Assembly (NCBI RefSeq): GCF_036010665.1
Contig: NZ_CP108581.1
Span: forward strand, 503,501 to 567,500
DNA: 64,000 nt
Direction: 5' to 3'
Source of the DNA: Microbispora sp. NBC_01189
Lineage (GTDB): Bacteria > Actinomycetota > Actinomycetes > Streptosporangiales > Streptosporangiaceae
Of the stretch, positions 1 to 9,225 are shown in pieces. Under the pieces are notes generated by a model. The model was given only the letters and a program-made list of their open reading frames with translations, made no database searches and was not told the origin of the DNA. The stretch's first letter is position 1. Each line of letters begins with the position of its first letter. The position numbers and the translations under genes are program-made.

Positions 1-24
1 GCCCGAAGTGCTCGCCCGGATGTC

Positions 25-726
25 TCAGGGCAACGCGGCGACGAGTTCGCCCACCGGCTTGCGGGTGCCGGTGTAGAAGGGGATCTCGATCCTGGTGTGC
101 CGCCTCGCCTCGGCTCCCCGCAGGTGGCGCATCAGGTCGACGATGCGGTGCAGTTCGTCGGCTTCGAAGGCCAGCATCCACTCGTAGTCGTTGAGCGCGA
201 AGCAGGCGACCGTGTTGGCCCGCACGTCCGGGTAGTCGCGGGCCATCTTCCCGTGCTCGGCGAGCATCCCGCGGCGCTCGGCGTCCTCCAGCAGGTACCA
301 CTCCAGGGACCGGACGAAGGGGTAGACGCAGACGAAGCCGCGGGGCTCCTCGTCGGCGAGGAACGCCGGGACGTGGGACTTGTTGAACTCCGCGGGCCGG
401 TGCAGGGCCATCGCCGACCAGACCGGCTCGCTCGCGCGGCCGAGCGCCGTACGGCGGAAGCGGGCGTAGGTCTCCTGGAGGTCCTCCGGGGAGGGGGCGT
501 GCCACCAGAACATGAAGTCCGCGTCGGCGCGGAACCCCGCCACGTCGTAGCAGCCGCGCGTCGTCACGTCCTTGCCCGCCGCCTGGGCGAGCAGCTCGTC
601 GACCTCCTCGGCGACGCCCTCACGGGCGTCGGGGAGGCGGTCGCGCAGCCGGAAGACCGACCACATCGTGTAGCGGATGACCAGGTTGAGATCGCGTGCC
701 TTGGGGCGCGGGGCGGGCTCCGTCAT
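25..726 (-). CDS. hemQ: Coproheme decarboxylase HemQ (chlorite dismutase-like)
   Basis: Protein of 233 residues that converts iron-coproporphyrin III to haem b by two oxidative decarboxylations, the last step of the coproporphyrin-dependent haem route. The sequence has the chlorite-dismutase-like fold signature: YPFVRS near residue 135 (Tyr135 is the expected radical tyrosine), [10 protein letters not shown] with His158 as likely proximal haem ligand, and a distal His near 118 as in actinobacterial HemQ. I chose the ATG at 726, giving [13 protein letters not shown]. The open frame runs on upstream to 1140, but that part is arginine/glycine-rich shadow of the next gene. It follows the oxidase gene by 29 bases, so the two are very probably cotranscribed. 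hemE lies about 15 kb away. Confidence 0.93.
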   Translation of the reverse strand: MTEPAPRPKARDLNLVIRYTMWSVFRLRDRLPDAREGVAEEVDELLAQAAGKDVTTRGCYDVAGFRADADFMFWWHAPSPEDLQETYARFRRTALGRASEPVWSAMALHRPAEFNKSHVPAFLADEEPRGFVCVYPFVRSLEWYLLEDAERRGMLAEHGKMARDYPDVRANTVACFALNDYEWMLAFEADELHRIVDLMRHLRGAEARRHTRIEIPFYTGTRKPVGELVAALP

Positions 727-755
727 GGCTCCATTCTGCCCGTACGGCGAGGTGG

Positions 756-2192
756 TCAGGCCCCCGGGGCCGCCCGCTCCGCCCGCAGGTGGTCGAGCAC
801 GAGCCGGGCGGCCGTGCGGGCGGTGGCGACGCAGGCCGGGACGCCGACGCCGTCGTACGCGGCGCCGCACACGGCCAGGCCGGGCTGCCCGGCGATCGCG
901 GCCCGCACCCGGGCCACCCGGTCGAGGTGGCCGACCTCGTACTGCGGGAGCGCGCCGCCCCAGCGGGTCACCCGGGTGTCGAGCGGCAGCCCGCGCACGC
1001 CCGTCACCTCGGCCATCTCGTCCGCCGCCAGGGCCGTCAGCTCGGCGTCGTCGCGCTGGAGCACGGCCTCCTCCCCCAGCCGGCCGAGCGAGCACCGGAC
1101 GATCACCACGTCCGGGGCGGCCTCGGCGAGGTGGGGCCACTTGACGCTGCTGAACGTCGCGGCCTTGACCGGCCGGCCCTCCACCGGCGGGACCAGGTAA
1201 CCGCTGCCGGCCGGCGGCTCGGGGAAGGCCGTCAGAGGATAGGCGAGGGTGACGATCGCCATCCCGGCGTACTCGATCGCGGCCAGCTCCGCCGCCGCCC
1301 CCGGCACCTCGCGCCGCAGCAGCCGGGAGGCGGGCCGCGCCGGGACCGCGAGGACGACGGCGTCGGCGTCGATCGTCTCCTCGTCGCGGGTGGGGCCGGT
1401 GACCAGCCGCCAGCCGTCCGGCGTGCGGAGAAGGTCGCGTACGGTGACGCCGGTCCGGACCTGCGCGCCGGACTCCTTGGCCACGGCGGCCGGCAACGCG
1501 CCCATGCCGCTCCTGAGCGTCGTGAAGACCGGCCCGGCGTCCGCCGGGGCCTCGGCGAGCATGCTCCTCGCGGCCTGCAGCAGGGACCGCTCGGTGCGGG
1601 CGGCGGCGGCGACGCGCGGCATGGTCGCGTCGAGCGACAGCGCCTCGGCCCGCCCGGCGTAGACGCCGCCGAGCAGCGGCTCGACCAGCCGCTCGACGAC
1701 CTCGCTCCCCATCCGGGCGCGCACGTACGCCGCGACGGAGACGTCGCCGGTCACGAGCGTGGGCGGCAGGAACTGGTCGAGCGGCACCCGGGCGAGCCCG
1801 GCGGGCGACAGGATGCCCGAGCGGGCGAGCGCGACCACGTCGGCCGGCACGCCCATGACCTGCTGCCTGGGCAGCGGGCGCAGGGACCCTCGCGACAGGA
1901 CCGCCGCCCGGGTCGTGCCCGGGCCTGCCAGGTCGTCGCCGAGGCCGGCGAGCCGGGCCAGTTCCCGGCCCTCGGGCCGCCGCGCCAGCATCGACTCGGC
2001 GCCGGCGTCGACCTCCACTCCCGCGACGGGCGAGGAGTGCAGCTTGCCGCCGATCCTCGGCGCGGCCTCCAGCACGGTGATCCGCAGCCCCGCCTCGGCC
2101 CGGTTCAGGTGCAGCGCCGCGGCCAGGCCCGCGATGCCGGCGCCCACGACGACCACATGACGACCCGCTGTCCCGTCAGCTGTCCTGCCCAT
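756..2192 (-). CDS. hemG: Coproporphyrinogen III oxidase (protoporphyrinogen oxidase family)
   Basis: FAD enzyme of 478 residues that oxidises coproporphyrinogen III to coproporphyrin III in Gram-positive haem synthesis (also called cgoX or hemY). The N-terminus carries the dinucleotide motif [20 protein letters not shown], followed by the IGGKL motif of the amine-oxidase superfamily. The C-terminus has the second FAD contact, [17 protein letters not shown]. Length fits the family. The start is the ATG at 2192 (MGRTADG); an in-frame start 23 codons upstream would add only arginine-rich sequence before the FAD motif. It is the first gene of a pair with hemQ and is divergent from the ROK regulator. 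Confidence 0.93.
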   Translation of the reverse strand: MGRTADGTAGRHVVVVGAGIAGLAAALHLNRAEAGLRITVLEAAPRIGGKLHSSPVAGVEVDAGAESMLARRPEGRELARLAGLGDDLAGPGTTRAAVLSRGSLRPLPRQQVMGVPADVVALARSGILSPAGLARVPLDQFLPPTLVTGDVSVAAYVRARMGSEVVERLVEPLLGGVYAGRAEALSLDATMPRVAAAARTERSLLQAARSMLAEAPADAGPVFTTLRSGMGALPAAVAKESGAQVRTGVTVRDLLRTPDGWRLVTGPTRDEETIDADAVVLAVPARPASRLLRREVPGAAAELAAIEYAGMAIVTLAYPLTAFPEPPAGSGYLVPPVEGRPVKAATFSSVKWPHLAEAAPDVVIVRCSLGRLGEEAVLQRDDAELTALAADEMAEVTGVRGLPLDTRVTRWGGALPQYEVGHLDRVARVRAAIAGQPGLAVCGAAYDGVGVPACVATARTAARLVLDHLRAERAAPGA

Positions 2193-2423
2193 GGGGGCAA
2201 AGCTACCGGCCCGTACGCCCCGAGCCCGCACTGGCCTGGCCGCCACATGGGCAAGATTCATAGAAACTTTTCACATACAAGGCTAAAAGTCAGACAGTCC
2301 TGTAATAAAGTTGAGAGGGCCAGAGCAGAAGTAGAGTCAGTCAGCCCCTGCAACCGATTTCCCCGGCTCCGAAGTTTCCCCGGTCCCGAAATTTCCCCGA
2401 CCCCGAAGAGCGGCGTGAAGCGA
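2193..2423. promoter_or_regulatory. Divergent regulatory region between hemG and the ROK gene
   Basis: About 230 bases without a gene. Positions 2255-2330 are clearly richer in A and T than the surroundings and contain GAAACTTTT (2263-2271) followed by CTAAAAGTC and ATAAAGTTG, all related short boxes. I read this as the divergent promoter/operator region, with the boxes as candidate autoregulatory sites for the ROK protein. The same 9-mer occurs in front of the ebo-like operon (10477-10485, minus strand). I could not place -35 and -10 hexamers with confidence. Confidence 0.45.
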
Positions 2424-3614
2424 ATGACGGTTCGCCCCGAGAATCCGCACCAGGCCCGGCTCCTGCGCCTCCTGCGTCAGGACGGCGCGCGCTCGCGCGC
2501 CGAGCTCGGGGAGGTGGTGCGTCTGTCCGCGTCGAAGCTCGCCCTCGAACTCGACCGGCTCACGCAACTGGGCCTCGTGGAGTCCGGAGGCCTCGCGGCG
2601 TCCCGGGGCGGACGGCGCTCGGGCATCGTCCGCCTCTCCTCGGATCTGCGTTTCGTCGGCGTCGACATCGGCGCCACCTCCATCGACGTCGGCGTGACCA
2701 ACGGCGAGCTGGAGGTGCTCGGCCACCTGTCGAAGCCGGCCGACGTGCGGGAGGGCCCCGAGGCGGTGCTCGACCAGACGATGGAGCTCGTCGGCAAGCT
2801 GCTGACCGGCGAGACGGCCGAGACGCACGGAGCGATCCACGGCATCGGCCTCGGCGTGCCCGGCCCGGTCAGCTTCCGCGACAGGACGCCGGTCTCGCCC
2901 CCGATCATGCCCGGCTGGGACCGCTTCCCCGTACGGGAGTCGCTGACCCGCGAGTTCGGCTGTCCGGTGCTGGTGGACAACGACGTGAACATCATGGCGC
3001 TCGGCGAGCTGCACGCGGGTCTCGCGAGGTCCGTCGACGACTTCCTGCTCGTCAAGATCGGGACGGGCATCGGCTGCGGCATCGTGGTGGACGGCGAGAT
3101 CTACCGCGGGGTGACCGGCAGCGCGGGCGACATCGGCCACATCCGGGTGGACGAGGACGGTCCTCTGTGCACCTGCGGCAACACCGGCTGCCTGGAGGCG
3201 TACTTCGGCGGCGCGGCGCTGGCCCGCGACGCCCTGGCCGCCGCCCGCTCCGGCGAGTCCGCCTTCCTCGCCGACCGGCTCGCGCACGAGGGCGCGCTCA
3301 CCGCCGAGGACGTGGGCGCGGCGGCCGGCTCGGGCGACGCCGCCGCCGTGCGGATGGTCCGCGAGGGCGGCCGGCACGTGGGGCTCGTGCTCGCCTCGCT
3401 GGTGAGCTTCTTCAACCCCGGCCTGGTGATCATCGGAGGCGGGGTGGCGGGCCTCGGCCACGCGTTGCTCGCGGAGGTCCGCAGCGTCGTCTACCAGCGC
3501 TCCCTGCCGCTGGCGACCGGCAACCTGCCCATCGTCCTGTCGGAGCTCGGCGGGACCGCCGGAATCGTCGGGGCGGCCCGCCTGATCAGCGATCACCTGT
3601 TCACGGCGGAGTGA
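2424..3614 (+). CDS. ROK-family transcriptional regulator
   Basis: Sugar-responsive repressor of 396 residues. Residues 1-70 form a winged helix-turn-helix (QARLLRLLRQDGARSRAELGE, then ASKLALELDRLTQLGLVESGG). The rest is a ROK domain: the phosphate-binding-like DIGATSIDVGVTN at 81-93, VDNDVN at 184, and the ROK zinc motif with His239, Cys249, Cys251 and Cys256 (GHIRVDEDGPLCTCGNTGCLE). Start is the ATG at 2424; a GTG three codons earlier is possible. The ligand cannot be deduced. It is convergent with the ebo-like operon and shares a short box with that operon's promoter region, so it may control it; this is inference. Confidence 0.88.
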   Translation: MTVRPENPHQARLLRLLRQDGARSRAELGEVVRLSASKLALELDRLTQLGLVESGGLAASRGGRRSGIVRLSSDLRFVGVDIGATSIDVGVTNGELEVLGHLSKPADVREGPEAVLDQTMELVGKLLTGETAETHGAIHGIGLGVPGPVSFRDRTPVSPPIMPGWDRFPVRESLTREFGCPVLVDNDVNIMALGELHAGLARSVDDFLLVKIGTGIGCGIVVDGEIYRGVTGSAGDIGHIRVDEDGPLCTCGNTGCLEAYFGGAALARDALAAARSGESAFLADRLAHEGALTAEDVGAAAGSGDAAAVRMVREGGRHVGLVLASLVSFFNPGLVIIGGGVAGLGHALLAEVRSVVYQRSLPLATGNLPIVLSELGGTAGIVGAARLISDHLFTAE

Positions 3615-3631
3615 GCCTCCCCCAGCGGAGA

Positions 3632-3657
3632 CCGCCGCCCCGGTTCCGGGGCGGCGG
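3632..3657. terminator. Bidirectional hairpin terminator
   Basis: Perfect 12-base inverted repeat CCGCCGCCCCGG / CCGGGGCGGCGG with a two-base TT loop, placed 17 bases after the ROK stop and 60 bases after the end of the convergent phosphodiesterase gene. No U-tract follows, which is usual for actinobacterial terminators. Confidence 0.75.
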
Positions 3658-3697
3658 CCGTACCGCGGTCACTCCACCACAGTCACACCACAGGCGT

Positions 3698-3727
3698 TTC
3701 TCAGCCCTTGCGCGTTCTCAGCCCTTG
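3698..3727. repeat. Short tandem duplication at the 3' end of the phosphodiesterase gene
   Basis: The 13-mer TTCTCAGCCCTTG occurs at 3698-3710 and again at 3715-3727, a 17-base period. The second copy contains the stop codon of the minus-strand gene ending at 3718, so one copy lies just beyond the coding region. It looks like replication slippage at the gene end and does not alter the protein. Confidence 0.7.
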
Positions 3728-5043
3728 AGCAGCTGCGTCAGCAGGCCCTTGAACTCCGTCGCGGCGTAGGAGTCGCCCTCGAACGGGCCCAGCAGCACCG
3801 GCCCGTCCGCCGCCGTGTCGGGCAGGCGGCCGTGGCTGCCCCGCACCGGCGCCGGGTCGAGGGGCACCACCGACATCATGTAGCGGAAGCCCAGCTTCTT
3901 GCGGGCCAGCGCCGCGCCGGCGCGGAGCTTCACGAACGGGTCGTCCGGGTCCATGAACAGCTCGGCCGGGTCGTATCCGGGCTTGCGGTGGATCTCCACG
4001 AGCTTCGCGAAGTCCGGCGCGCGGTCGTCGGACAGCCAGTAGTAGTACGTGAACCAGGCATCCGGGTCGGCCACGGCGACGAGATCGCCGGCCCGGTCGT
4101 GGTCGAGGCCGTACCTCGCCTTGCCCTCCTGGCCGAGGACCTCGTCCACGCCGGGCAGCTCGGCCACGATGTCGCGGACGCGGGGCAGGTCGGCGGGGTC
4201 GCGCACGTAGAGGTGGGCGATCTGGTGGTCGGACACGGCGAAGGCCCGGGAGGCCCAGGGGTCGAGATACTCCATCCCGTCCTGGGTGTAGACCTCCAGC
4301 AGCCCGGCCCGGCGCAGCGCGCGGTTCACGTCCACCGGCCGGGACGCGTTGGTGATGCCGTACTCCGACACCACGACGAAGGTGGCGTCCTCCGCCAGCA
4401 GGGGCGCGAGGGCGGCGTCGACCTCACGGGCCGCCGCGACGGCCTGCGGCGCGTCCGGGCCGAACCGCTGCAGGTCGTAGTCGAGGTGCGGCACGTAGAC
4501 CATCAGCAGGTCCGGCCGTTCCCGGGTGAGGATGCGGCGGGCCGCCGCGATGATCCACTTGGACGAGGCGATGTTGGCGTTCGCCCCCCAATAAGAGAAG
4601 AGCGGGAAGTCCCCGAGCTCGGCCACGAGGTCGTCGTGCAGCGACGGCGGACGGGTGTAGCAGTCCTGGTCCTTCTTGCCGTCCGCGTAGTAGACGGGCC
4701 GGGGGGTGACGATGAAGTCGCTGGAGCCGCCCATGGCGTACCACCAGCAGACGTTGGCCGTGCGCATCCCGGGCACCGCGTCCCACAGCTGCTCGCTCTG
4801 GATCAGCCGGTTGTGCTGCCGCCACAGGAAGACCTCGCCGAGGTCGCGGAAGTACCAGCCGTTGGCCACGATGCCGTGGTCGCGCGGCATGGCCCCGGTC
4901 AGCAGGGTGGCCTGCATCGTGCAGGTCACCGCGGGCAGCACGGGCTTCAGGGTGGCCGCGGCCCCCACCTTGGCGACGTTCGGCATGTGCGCGAGCAGGC
5001 GCGGGGTCAGGCCGACGACGTTGACGACGACGACGGGCGCCAT
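3718..5043 (-). CDS. Alkaline-phosphatase-superfamily phosphodiesterase / nucleotide pyrophosphatase (EboF-like)
   Basis: Protein of 441 residues of the type I phosphodiesterase / nucleotide pyrophosphatase family. It begins MAPVVVVNVVGLTP with no signal peptide. The nucleophile region is PAVTCTMQATLLTG (Thr expected as nucleophile), followed by HGIVANGW; YVPHLDYD and VVSEYGI supply further metal-ligand motifs. In known ebo clusters a protein of this family (EboF) is the last member. Here it is the seventh and last gene of the run, its ATG overlapping the TGA of the upstream gene in ATGA. Substrate unknown; a phosphorylated or nucleotide-linked cyclitol intermediate is conceivable. Confidence 0.8.
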   Translation of the reverse strand: MAPVVVVNVVGLTPRLLAHMPNVAKVGAAATLKPVLPAVTCTMQATLLTGAMPRDHGIVANGWYFRDLGEVFLWRQHNRLIQSEQLWDAVPGMRTANVCWWYAMGGSSDFIVTPRPVYYADGKKDQDCYTRPPSLHDDLVAELGDFPLFSYWGANANIASSKWIIAAARRILTRERPDLLMVYVPHLDYDLQRFGPDAPQAVAAAREVDAALAPLLAEDATFVVVSEYGITNASRPVDVNRALRRAGLLEVYTQDGMEYLDPWASRAFAVSDHQIAHLYVRDPADLPRVRDIVAELPGVDEVLGQEGKARYGLDHDRAGDLVAVADPDAWFTYYYWLSDDRAPDFAKLVEIHRKPGYDPAELFMDPDDPFVKLRAGAALARKKLGFRYMMSVVPLDPAPVRGSHGRLPDTAADGPVLLGPFEGDSYAATEFKGLLTQLLKG

Positions 5044-6173
5044 CAGATCTCCTTAAGTCCGAGGGCGGCGAGCCGCCGCCGGGTCCAGTCCAGCTCGGCG
5101 GCGATGCCCTCGGCGATGTCCACCTGTCCGGGCAGCACGCTCCAGGTGTAGGTCTCGACCTCAAGGTGCCGGGTGAGGGGGGCAGCGAGGTCCCCCTGGG
5201 GGGACGCGGGGGTCACCAGCAGCCGCAGCAGGTCCTCCAGATAGGAGGAGGTGGTGGTGAGCGGCGGCGGGGGCGCGGCGTGCAGGGGCATGTGGAAGTG
5301 CGTCCGCCACGGCAGGTCCGCGGGAAGCTCCCCGGCCAGTGCCTCGGGCAGGTCGTCGGTGTAGCCCGCCGCGCACCTGGTCTGGTGGAGGTAGCGCTCC
5401 TCCACGTACGCCGCCAGCGCGTGCTGGCCGCCCGGCGGCGTCTCCACCGCGGACGAGACCTGGAGCTTGACGACCGGGAGCCCCAGGGCCGCCGCGTCGG
5501 CGGCCTCCTCCAGGCCGACGGCCAGATGGCAGGCGTCCAGGCAGACGCCGAGGTAGTCGAGGTCGGCGCCGGCGAGCAGCGCCACCGCCTGCGGGGTGGT
5601 CTCCACGACGCAGCCCGGCTCGGGCTCGAAGCCGACCCGGATCGTCTTGCCGGTGCGCTCCGCCAGGGCCCGCAGGCCCCGGGCGAGCACGGCCAGGTTG
5701 GCGTTGACGGCCGCGGCCTTGGCCGGCGTCCAGCCGGTGCGCCAGGCGAGGGGCAGGGTCGAGATCGAGCCCTCGGTCACGTCTTCCGGCAGCAGCGCGG
5801 TGAGGATCTCGGCGAGGTCGAGGGTGTAGGCGAGCCGCTCAGGCTCCGCCCAGTCGGGCCGGTAGACCCGGAGCTTCACGACCTCGTCGTGGAAGCCTCC
5901 GTACGGGAAGCCGTTGAGAGTGACGACCTCCAGCCCCTGCTCATCCAGCCGGGCGCGCAGCCGGGCGCGCTCGGCGGGGTCGTCGCGGAGCGCGCGGGCG
6001 GCGCGCCGCGACAGCCACAGGCCGAGGCCGAGCCGCCCGGCGCCGGTCAGCGCGCGCACCCGCGCGGCGACCCCGGTGAGCTGCTCGTGGATCCCCGCGA
6101 GGTCCTCGGCGGGGTGGACGTTGGTGCAGTAGGCCAGGTGGACGACGGGACCGGCGGGATGACGCAGGCGCAT
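5043..6173 (-). CDS. eboE: Metabolite traffic protein EboE (TIM-barrel, AP-endonuclease-like)
   Basis: Protein of 376 residues with the fold of xylose-isomerase-like / AP endonuclease family 2 proteins. Telltale stretches are HLAYCTNVHPAEDL at the N-terminus, TLNGFPYGGFH, VGFEPEPGCVVETT (acidic metal-binding strand), LDACHLAVGLEE and the C-terminal HFHMPLH. The AYCTN opening is characteristic of EboE and is also seen in the sister TIM-barrel protein two genes away. Its biochemical role is unknown; ebo genes have been linked to moving a precursor to the periplasm in cyanobacterial scytonemin formation. It starts 2 bases after the end of the hydrolase gene and overlaps the phosphodiesterase gene by one base. 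Confidence 0.85.
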   Translation of the reverse strand: MRLRHPAGPVVHLAYCTNVHPAEDLAGIHEQLTGVAARVRALTGAGRLGLGLWLSRRAARALRDDPAERARLRARLDEQGLEVVTLNGFPYGGFHDEVVKLRVYRPDWAEPERLAYTLDLAEILTALLPEDVTEGSISTLPLAWRTGWTPAKAAAVNANLAVLARGLRALAERTGKTIRVGFEPEPGCVVETTPQAVALLAGADLDYLGVCLDACHLAVGLEEAADAAALGLPVVKLQVSSAVETPPGGQHALAAYVEERYLHQTRCAAGYTDDLPEALAGELPADLPWRTHFHMPLHAAPPPPLTTTSSYLEDLLRLLVTPASPQGDLAAPLTRHLEVETYTWSVLPGQVDIAEGIAAELDWTRRRLAALGLKEI

Positions 6174-6175
6174 GG

Positions 6176-7018
6176 TCAGCGCGTCCCGCGCAGGATCGTG
6201 TTGCCCTCGTAGTCGCCGCCGGACTCGACGTCGTCCAGGACCAGGCGCCCGCTCTGGCCGTAGAAGGCCACCGGGTTGCGCCACAGCACCTGGTCCACGT
6301 CGTCGTCGGTGAACCCGGCGGCCAGCATGGCCTCGCCGACCTCGCGGGTCTTCAGCACGTCGCTGCGCCCCCAGTCGGCGGCCGAGTTCACGATCATCCG
6401 CTCGGTGCCGTACTCCTTGAGGATCGCGACCATGCGGTCCGGGTCCATCTTGGTGTCGGGGTAGATCGAGAAGCCCATCCAGCAGCCGGCCTCGTGGACC
6501 ATGCCGACGGTCAGCTCGTTGAGGTGGTCGACGAGCACCTTCCCCGGGTCGACCGCCTTGACCACGTCGAGCGTGCGGCGGGTGCCCGAGGCCTTGTCGC
6601 GGTGCGGCGTGTGCACGAGCACCGGCAGGCCATGCTCCTCGGCCAGCGCGAGCTGGGCCTCGAAGACGCGCTCCTCCTCCTGCGTCATGGAGTCGTAGCC
6701 TGTCTCGCCGACCGCGACGACCGAGTCCTTCAGCAGGTAGCGGGACAGCTCGTCCAGCACGCCCAGGCACCGGGGGTCGTTGGCCTCCTTGGGGTTGAGC
6801 GCGAGCGTGCAGTAGTGGCGGATGCCGTACTGCGCGGCCCGGTAGGGCTCCCAGCCCAGCAGCGCGTCGAAGTAGTCGAGGAAGCTCCCGACGTTGGTGC
6901 GCGGCTGGCCGAGCCAGAAGGCCGGCTCCACGATCGCCCGGACCCCGGCGGCGTACATGCGCTCGTAGTCGTCGGTCGTGCGGGACGTCATGTGGACGTG
7001 GGGATCGAAGATCCGCAT
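6176..7018 (-). CDS. eboB: TatD-family metal-dependent hydrolase (EboB-like)
   Basis: Protein of 280 residues of the amidohydrolase/TatD type. The start MRIFDPHVHM supplies the HxH metal pair (His7, His9). Further ligands are GETGYD, VLVHTPHRDK and the GRSDVLKT region near the C-terminus. ATG at 7018 is preferred, because the open frame further upstream belongs to the EboA gene in another phase. Five bases separate it from the preceding gene. EboB proteins belong to this family, and no substrate is established. Confidence 0.85.
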   Translation of the reverse strand: MRIFDPHVHMTSRTTDDYERMYAAGVRAIVEPAFWLGQPRTNVGSFLDYFDALLGWEPYRAAQYGIRHYCTLALNPKEANDPRCLGVLDELSRYLLKDSVVAVGETGYDSMTQEEERVFEAQLALAEEHGLPVLVHTPHRDKASGTRRTLDVVKAVDPGKVLVDHLNELTVGMVHEAGCWMGFSIYPDTKMDPDRMVAILKEYGTERMIVNSAADWGRSDVLKTREVGEAMLAAGFTDDDVDQVLWRNPVAFYGQSGRLVLDDVESGGDYEGNTILRGTR

Positions 7019-7023
7019 CAGAA

Positions 7024-7527
7024 TCAGAGCCTCTCGAGTACGTCGGGGGGAACGGGACGTCCGGCCGCGCGGCGCTCGGCGGCGAAGTCCGCGAGCATCC
7101 GCCGCAGCTCCTCGTCGAAGCGCCGGTCGAGGCCCTCGACCGACGCGAGCGGAACGGACATGAAGACGCACTTGAGCACACCCTGCCGGAAGGCGTGGTC
7201 GTCCAGCCAGGCCGAGCCGTACGGGCCGAGCGCGGCGGCGACCAGCCGGGTGTCGTTGGTACGCAGGGCGTCGTGCACGAGCGGCAGGGCGGCCGGGCCC
7301 AGATCGAGGTCCGGGAGCGCCCGCAGGATGTCCAGCCGCTCGGCGGCGTCACCCTGCCAGTAGAGCCTCGTGACGGCCTCCGCCGGCTCCGGGCCGGCCT
7401 TCGCGAGCGCTCTCAGCAGCTCGGCGCGGGCGCCGGGGCCGCCGTCCCGCGCGGCCCTCGGGAACAGCGCGTGGACGGTCTCCGGGTCGCGCTCAACGTC
7501 GGCTACGGCCCGCGCCAGCCAGGTCAT
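7024..7527 (-). CDS. eboA: EboA-like protein
   Basis: Protein of 167 residues, mainly helical, with HEAT-like segments such as ARAELLRALAKAGPEPAEAVTRLYWQGDAAERLDILRALPDL and LVHDALRTNDTRLVAAALGPYGSAWLDD. This matches the EboA domain, whose function is unknown. The ATG at 7527 is preceded by GGAGG (GAGGAGGGCACATG), and the gene overlaps the end of the upstream isomerase by 35 bases. The motif VFMSVPLASVEGLDRRFDEEL, ending in an arginine-rich tail, is typical of the family. Identification rests on family resemblance plus neighbours. Confidence 0.8.
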   Translation of the reverse strand: MTWLARAVADVERDPETVHALFPRAARDGGPGARAELLRALAKAGPEPAEAVTRLYWQGDAAERLDILRALPDLDLGPAALPLVHDALRTNDTRLVAAALGPYGSAWLDDHAFRQGVLKCVFMSVPLASVEGLDRRFDEELRRMLADFAAERRAAGRPVPPDVLERL

Positions 7528-8359
7528 GTGCCCTCCTCAGAAATTCGATCGACCTTCTCGCCACATCGGGCGCCGCGTGGCTGTGCCGCGCGAGCTCGAC
7601 GGCCACGAGGCCGCCGAAGCCGTCTAAGGCGGCGAGTGCGGGCGGGAAGTCGATCTCGCCCTCGCCGAACTCGAGGTGTTCGTGCACGCCCCGCCGCATG
7701 TCCTCGATCTGCACGTGGACCAGATAGGGCCTGGCCCGCTCGACGCACTCGGGCACGTCGTACGGCTCCAGGCAGCGGCAGTGCCCGATGTCGAGGGTGA
7801 GGCCGAAGCGGGGGTGCCCGCCGAGCAGGCCGCGCAGCCGTTCGTACCCGGCGAGGTCCTGCACGAGCATCCCCGGCTCCGGCTCGAACCCGAGCGTGAC
7901 GCCCACCCGGTCCGCCTCGGAGAGCAGGCGCTCGCAGTGCCGGGCGAGCCGGTCCCACGCCTCCGCCTCGGGCACCTCCGGCGGCCGGACGCCGCTCCAG
8001 AAGTGCACCACCGGGGCGCCGAGATCGGCCGCGATCCGCATGGCGCGGCGGATCAGGTCCGCCCGCGCCTCCCCCTCGCTGTGCAGCAGCGTCGGGAAGT
8101 GCTTGCGCCGGGAGTCGAGCGTGTACCGCCCCCCGGTCTCGACGGCCAGGGCGAGGCCGAGCCGCCGCGCCAGCGCCGCGATCCGGTCCACCTCGGCAGG
8201 CGGCGCGTCGGGGGTGAGATGCCCGTGGTCGAGGGTGATCGCCGCGCCGCTGTAGCCGAGGCCGGCGAGGACGCGCAGCGCCTCGTCGAGCGGGTGGTCG
8301 CGGAAGCCGTTGGTGCAGTACGCCCAATTCACGGGGACGCTGTTCAGGGGGACGCTCAC
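7493..8359 (-). CDS. Sugar-phosphate isomerase/epimerase-like TIM-barrel protein
   Basis: Protein of 288 residues. It opens [20 protein letters not shown], shows [37 protein letters not shown] and a final [20 protein letters not shown]: the pattern of metal-binding xylose-isomerase-like barrels. It is clearly related to EboE in the same operon (shared AYCTN and GFEPEPG). It starts at a GTG whose TGA overlap (GTGA, 8356-8359) couples it to the prenyltransferase gene. A further in-frame GTG a few codons downstream is an alternative start. A sugar or cyclitol isomerase role is likely; the substrate is unknown. Confidence 0.85.
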   Translation of the reverse strand: MSVPLNSVPVNWAYCTNGFRDHPLDEALRVLAGLGYSGAAITLDHGHLTPDAPPAEVDRIAALARRLGLALAVETGGRYTLDSRRKHFPTLLHSEGEARADLIRRAMRIAADLGAPVVHFWSGVRPPEVPEAEAWDRLARHCERLLSEADRVGVTLGFEPEPGMLVQDLAGYERLRGLLGGHPRFGLTLDIGHCRCLEPYDVPECVERARPYLVHVQIEDMRRGVHEHLEFGEGEIDFPPALAALDGFGGLVAVELARHSHAAPDVARRSIEFLRRAHDLAGAGRSRR

Positions 8360-9225
8360 GACGTGGCCACCTTCGCCGACAGCCACCGGCCGGCGGGCAG
8401 CGCGGCGAGCAGCGCGGCCGCCTGGGCGAGCCTGCCCCGCCCGGCGACGGCCGCCGCCTGCAGCGGGATCAGGCCGAGGATGCTCATCCGCACGGCCTGC
8501 CGTACGTGCTGGGGGTCGGGGTCGGTGCACAGCGCCACCTGGGCGCGCCCGGCCGTGGCGAGATACCCGGCGATCAGCCCGGCGGCGGCGAGGCGTTCCG
8601 CGGTCCCGCCGCCGCTCTCGCCGCCGGGCCGGCCGCCGAGGCAGGCGACGGCGGCCAGCGCGGCGGTCGCGCCGGTGGCGGCCATCGCGCCGACGATCGT
8701 CGACGGGGCGGCGCCGTCGACCTCGGCGGTGCCCAGGAGGGTGATCCCGTACGTGTGCGCGCCGACGGCCAGGGCCATGGGGGCCGCGGCCCGGGTGCCG
8801 GGGCCCGCGCCGAGCAGGACGTCGAACACGCGGCAGGCCGCCATCGCTGCCGGGCCCGCCGGCGTGTGCTTGAGCTTGAGGTCGTAGGCCCACACGGAGC
8901 CCGCGAGCAGGCCCGCGATCACCAGCCCGCGTCGGCCGCCGAAGATCCCGGCGGCGGCCACCCCGGCACCGGTCAGCGCGGCGGCGACCCCGAGCGCCCC
9001 CGCCGGGCTGATCCGGCCGGAGGGGATCGGCCGCTCCGGCCGCTCCACCGCGTCGAGCTCTCGGTCGGACCAGTCGTTCAGCGCCATGCCGGCCCAGTAG
9101 AGCAGCACCGAGGCGGCGGCGAGGCCGGGCCGGGCGGCCCGCCCCGCCGCGGCCGCCCCCGCGAGCGAGTCGCCGGGGACGGACAGCGCGGCGGGCGCGC
9201 GGACCAGCTCCAGCCAGGCCCTCAT
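8356..9225 (-). CDS. eboC: UbiA-family prenyltransferase (EboC-like)
   Basis: Integral-membrane protein of 289 residues. It carries the first aspartate-rich motif NDWSDRELD (residues 50-58), followed by RPIPSG, which contact the Mg-diphosphate of the prenyl donor, and a second motif around YDLKLK (Asp115). About eight hydrophobic stretches follow. EboC belongs to this family. The ATG overlaps the stop of the cyclase gene (ATGA at 9222-9225), so translation is coupled. In context it probably attaches an isoprenoid to the product of the cyclase; that is inference. Confidence 0.88.
   Translation of the reverse strand: MRAWLELVRAPAALSVPGDSLAGAAAAGRAARPGLAAASVLLYWAGMALNDWSDRELDAVERPERPIPSGRISPAGALGVAAALTGAGVAAAGIFGGRRGLVIAGLLAGSVWAYDLKLKHTPAGPAAMAACRVFDVLLGAGPGTRAAAPMALAVGAHTYGITLLGTAEVDGAAPSTIVGAMAATGATAALAAVACLGGRPGGESGGGTAERLAAAGLIAGYLATAGRAQVALCTDPDPQHVRQAVRMSILGLIPLQAAAVAGRGRLAQAAALLAALPAGRWLSAKVATS

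Noticed and set aside
727..1140. N-terminal extension of HemQ
   Set aside because: The extra 138 residues are Arg/Gly/Pro-rich and lie over the hemG gene; the ATG at 726 gives the normal HemQ length.
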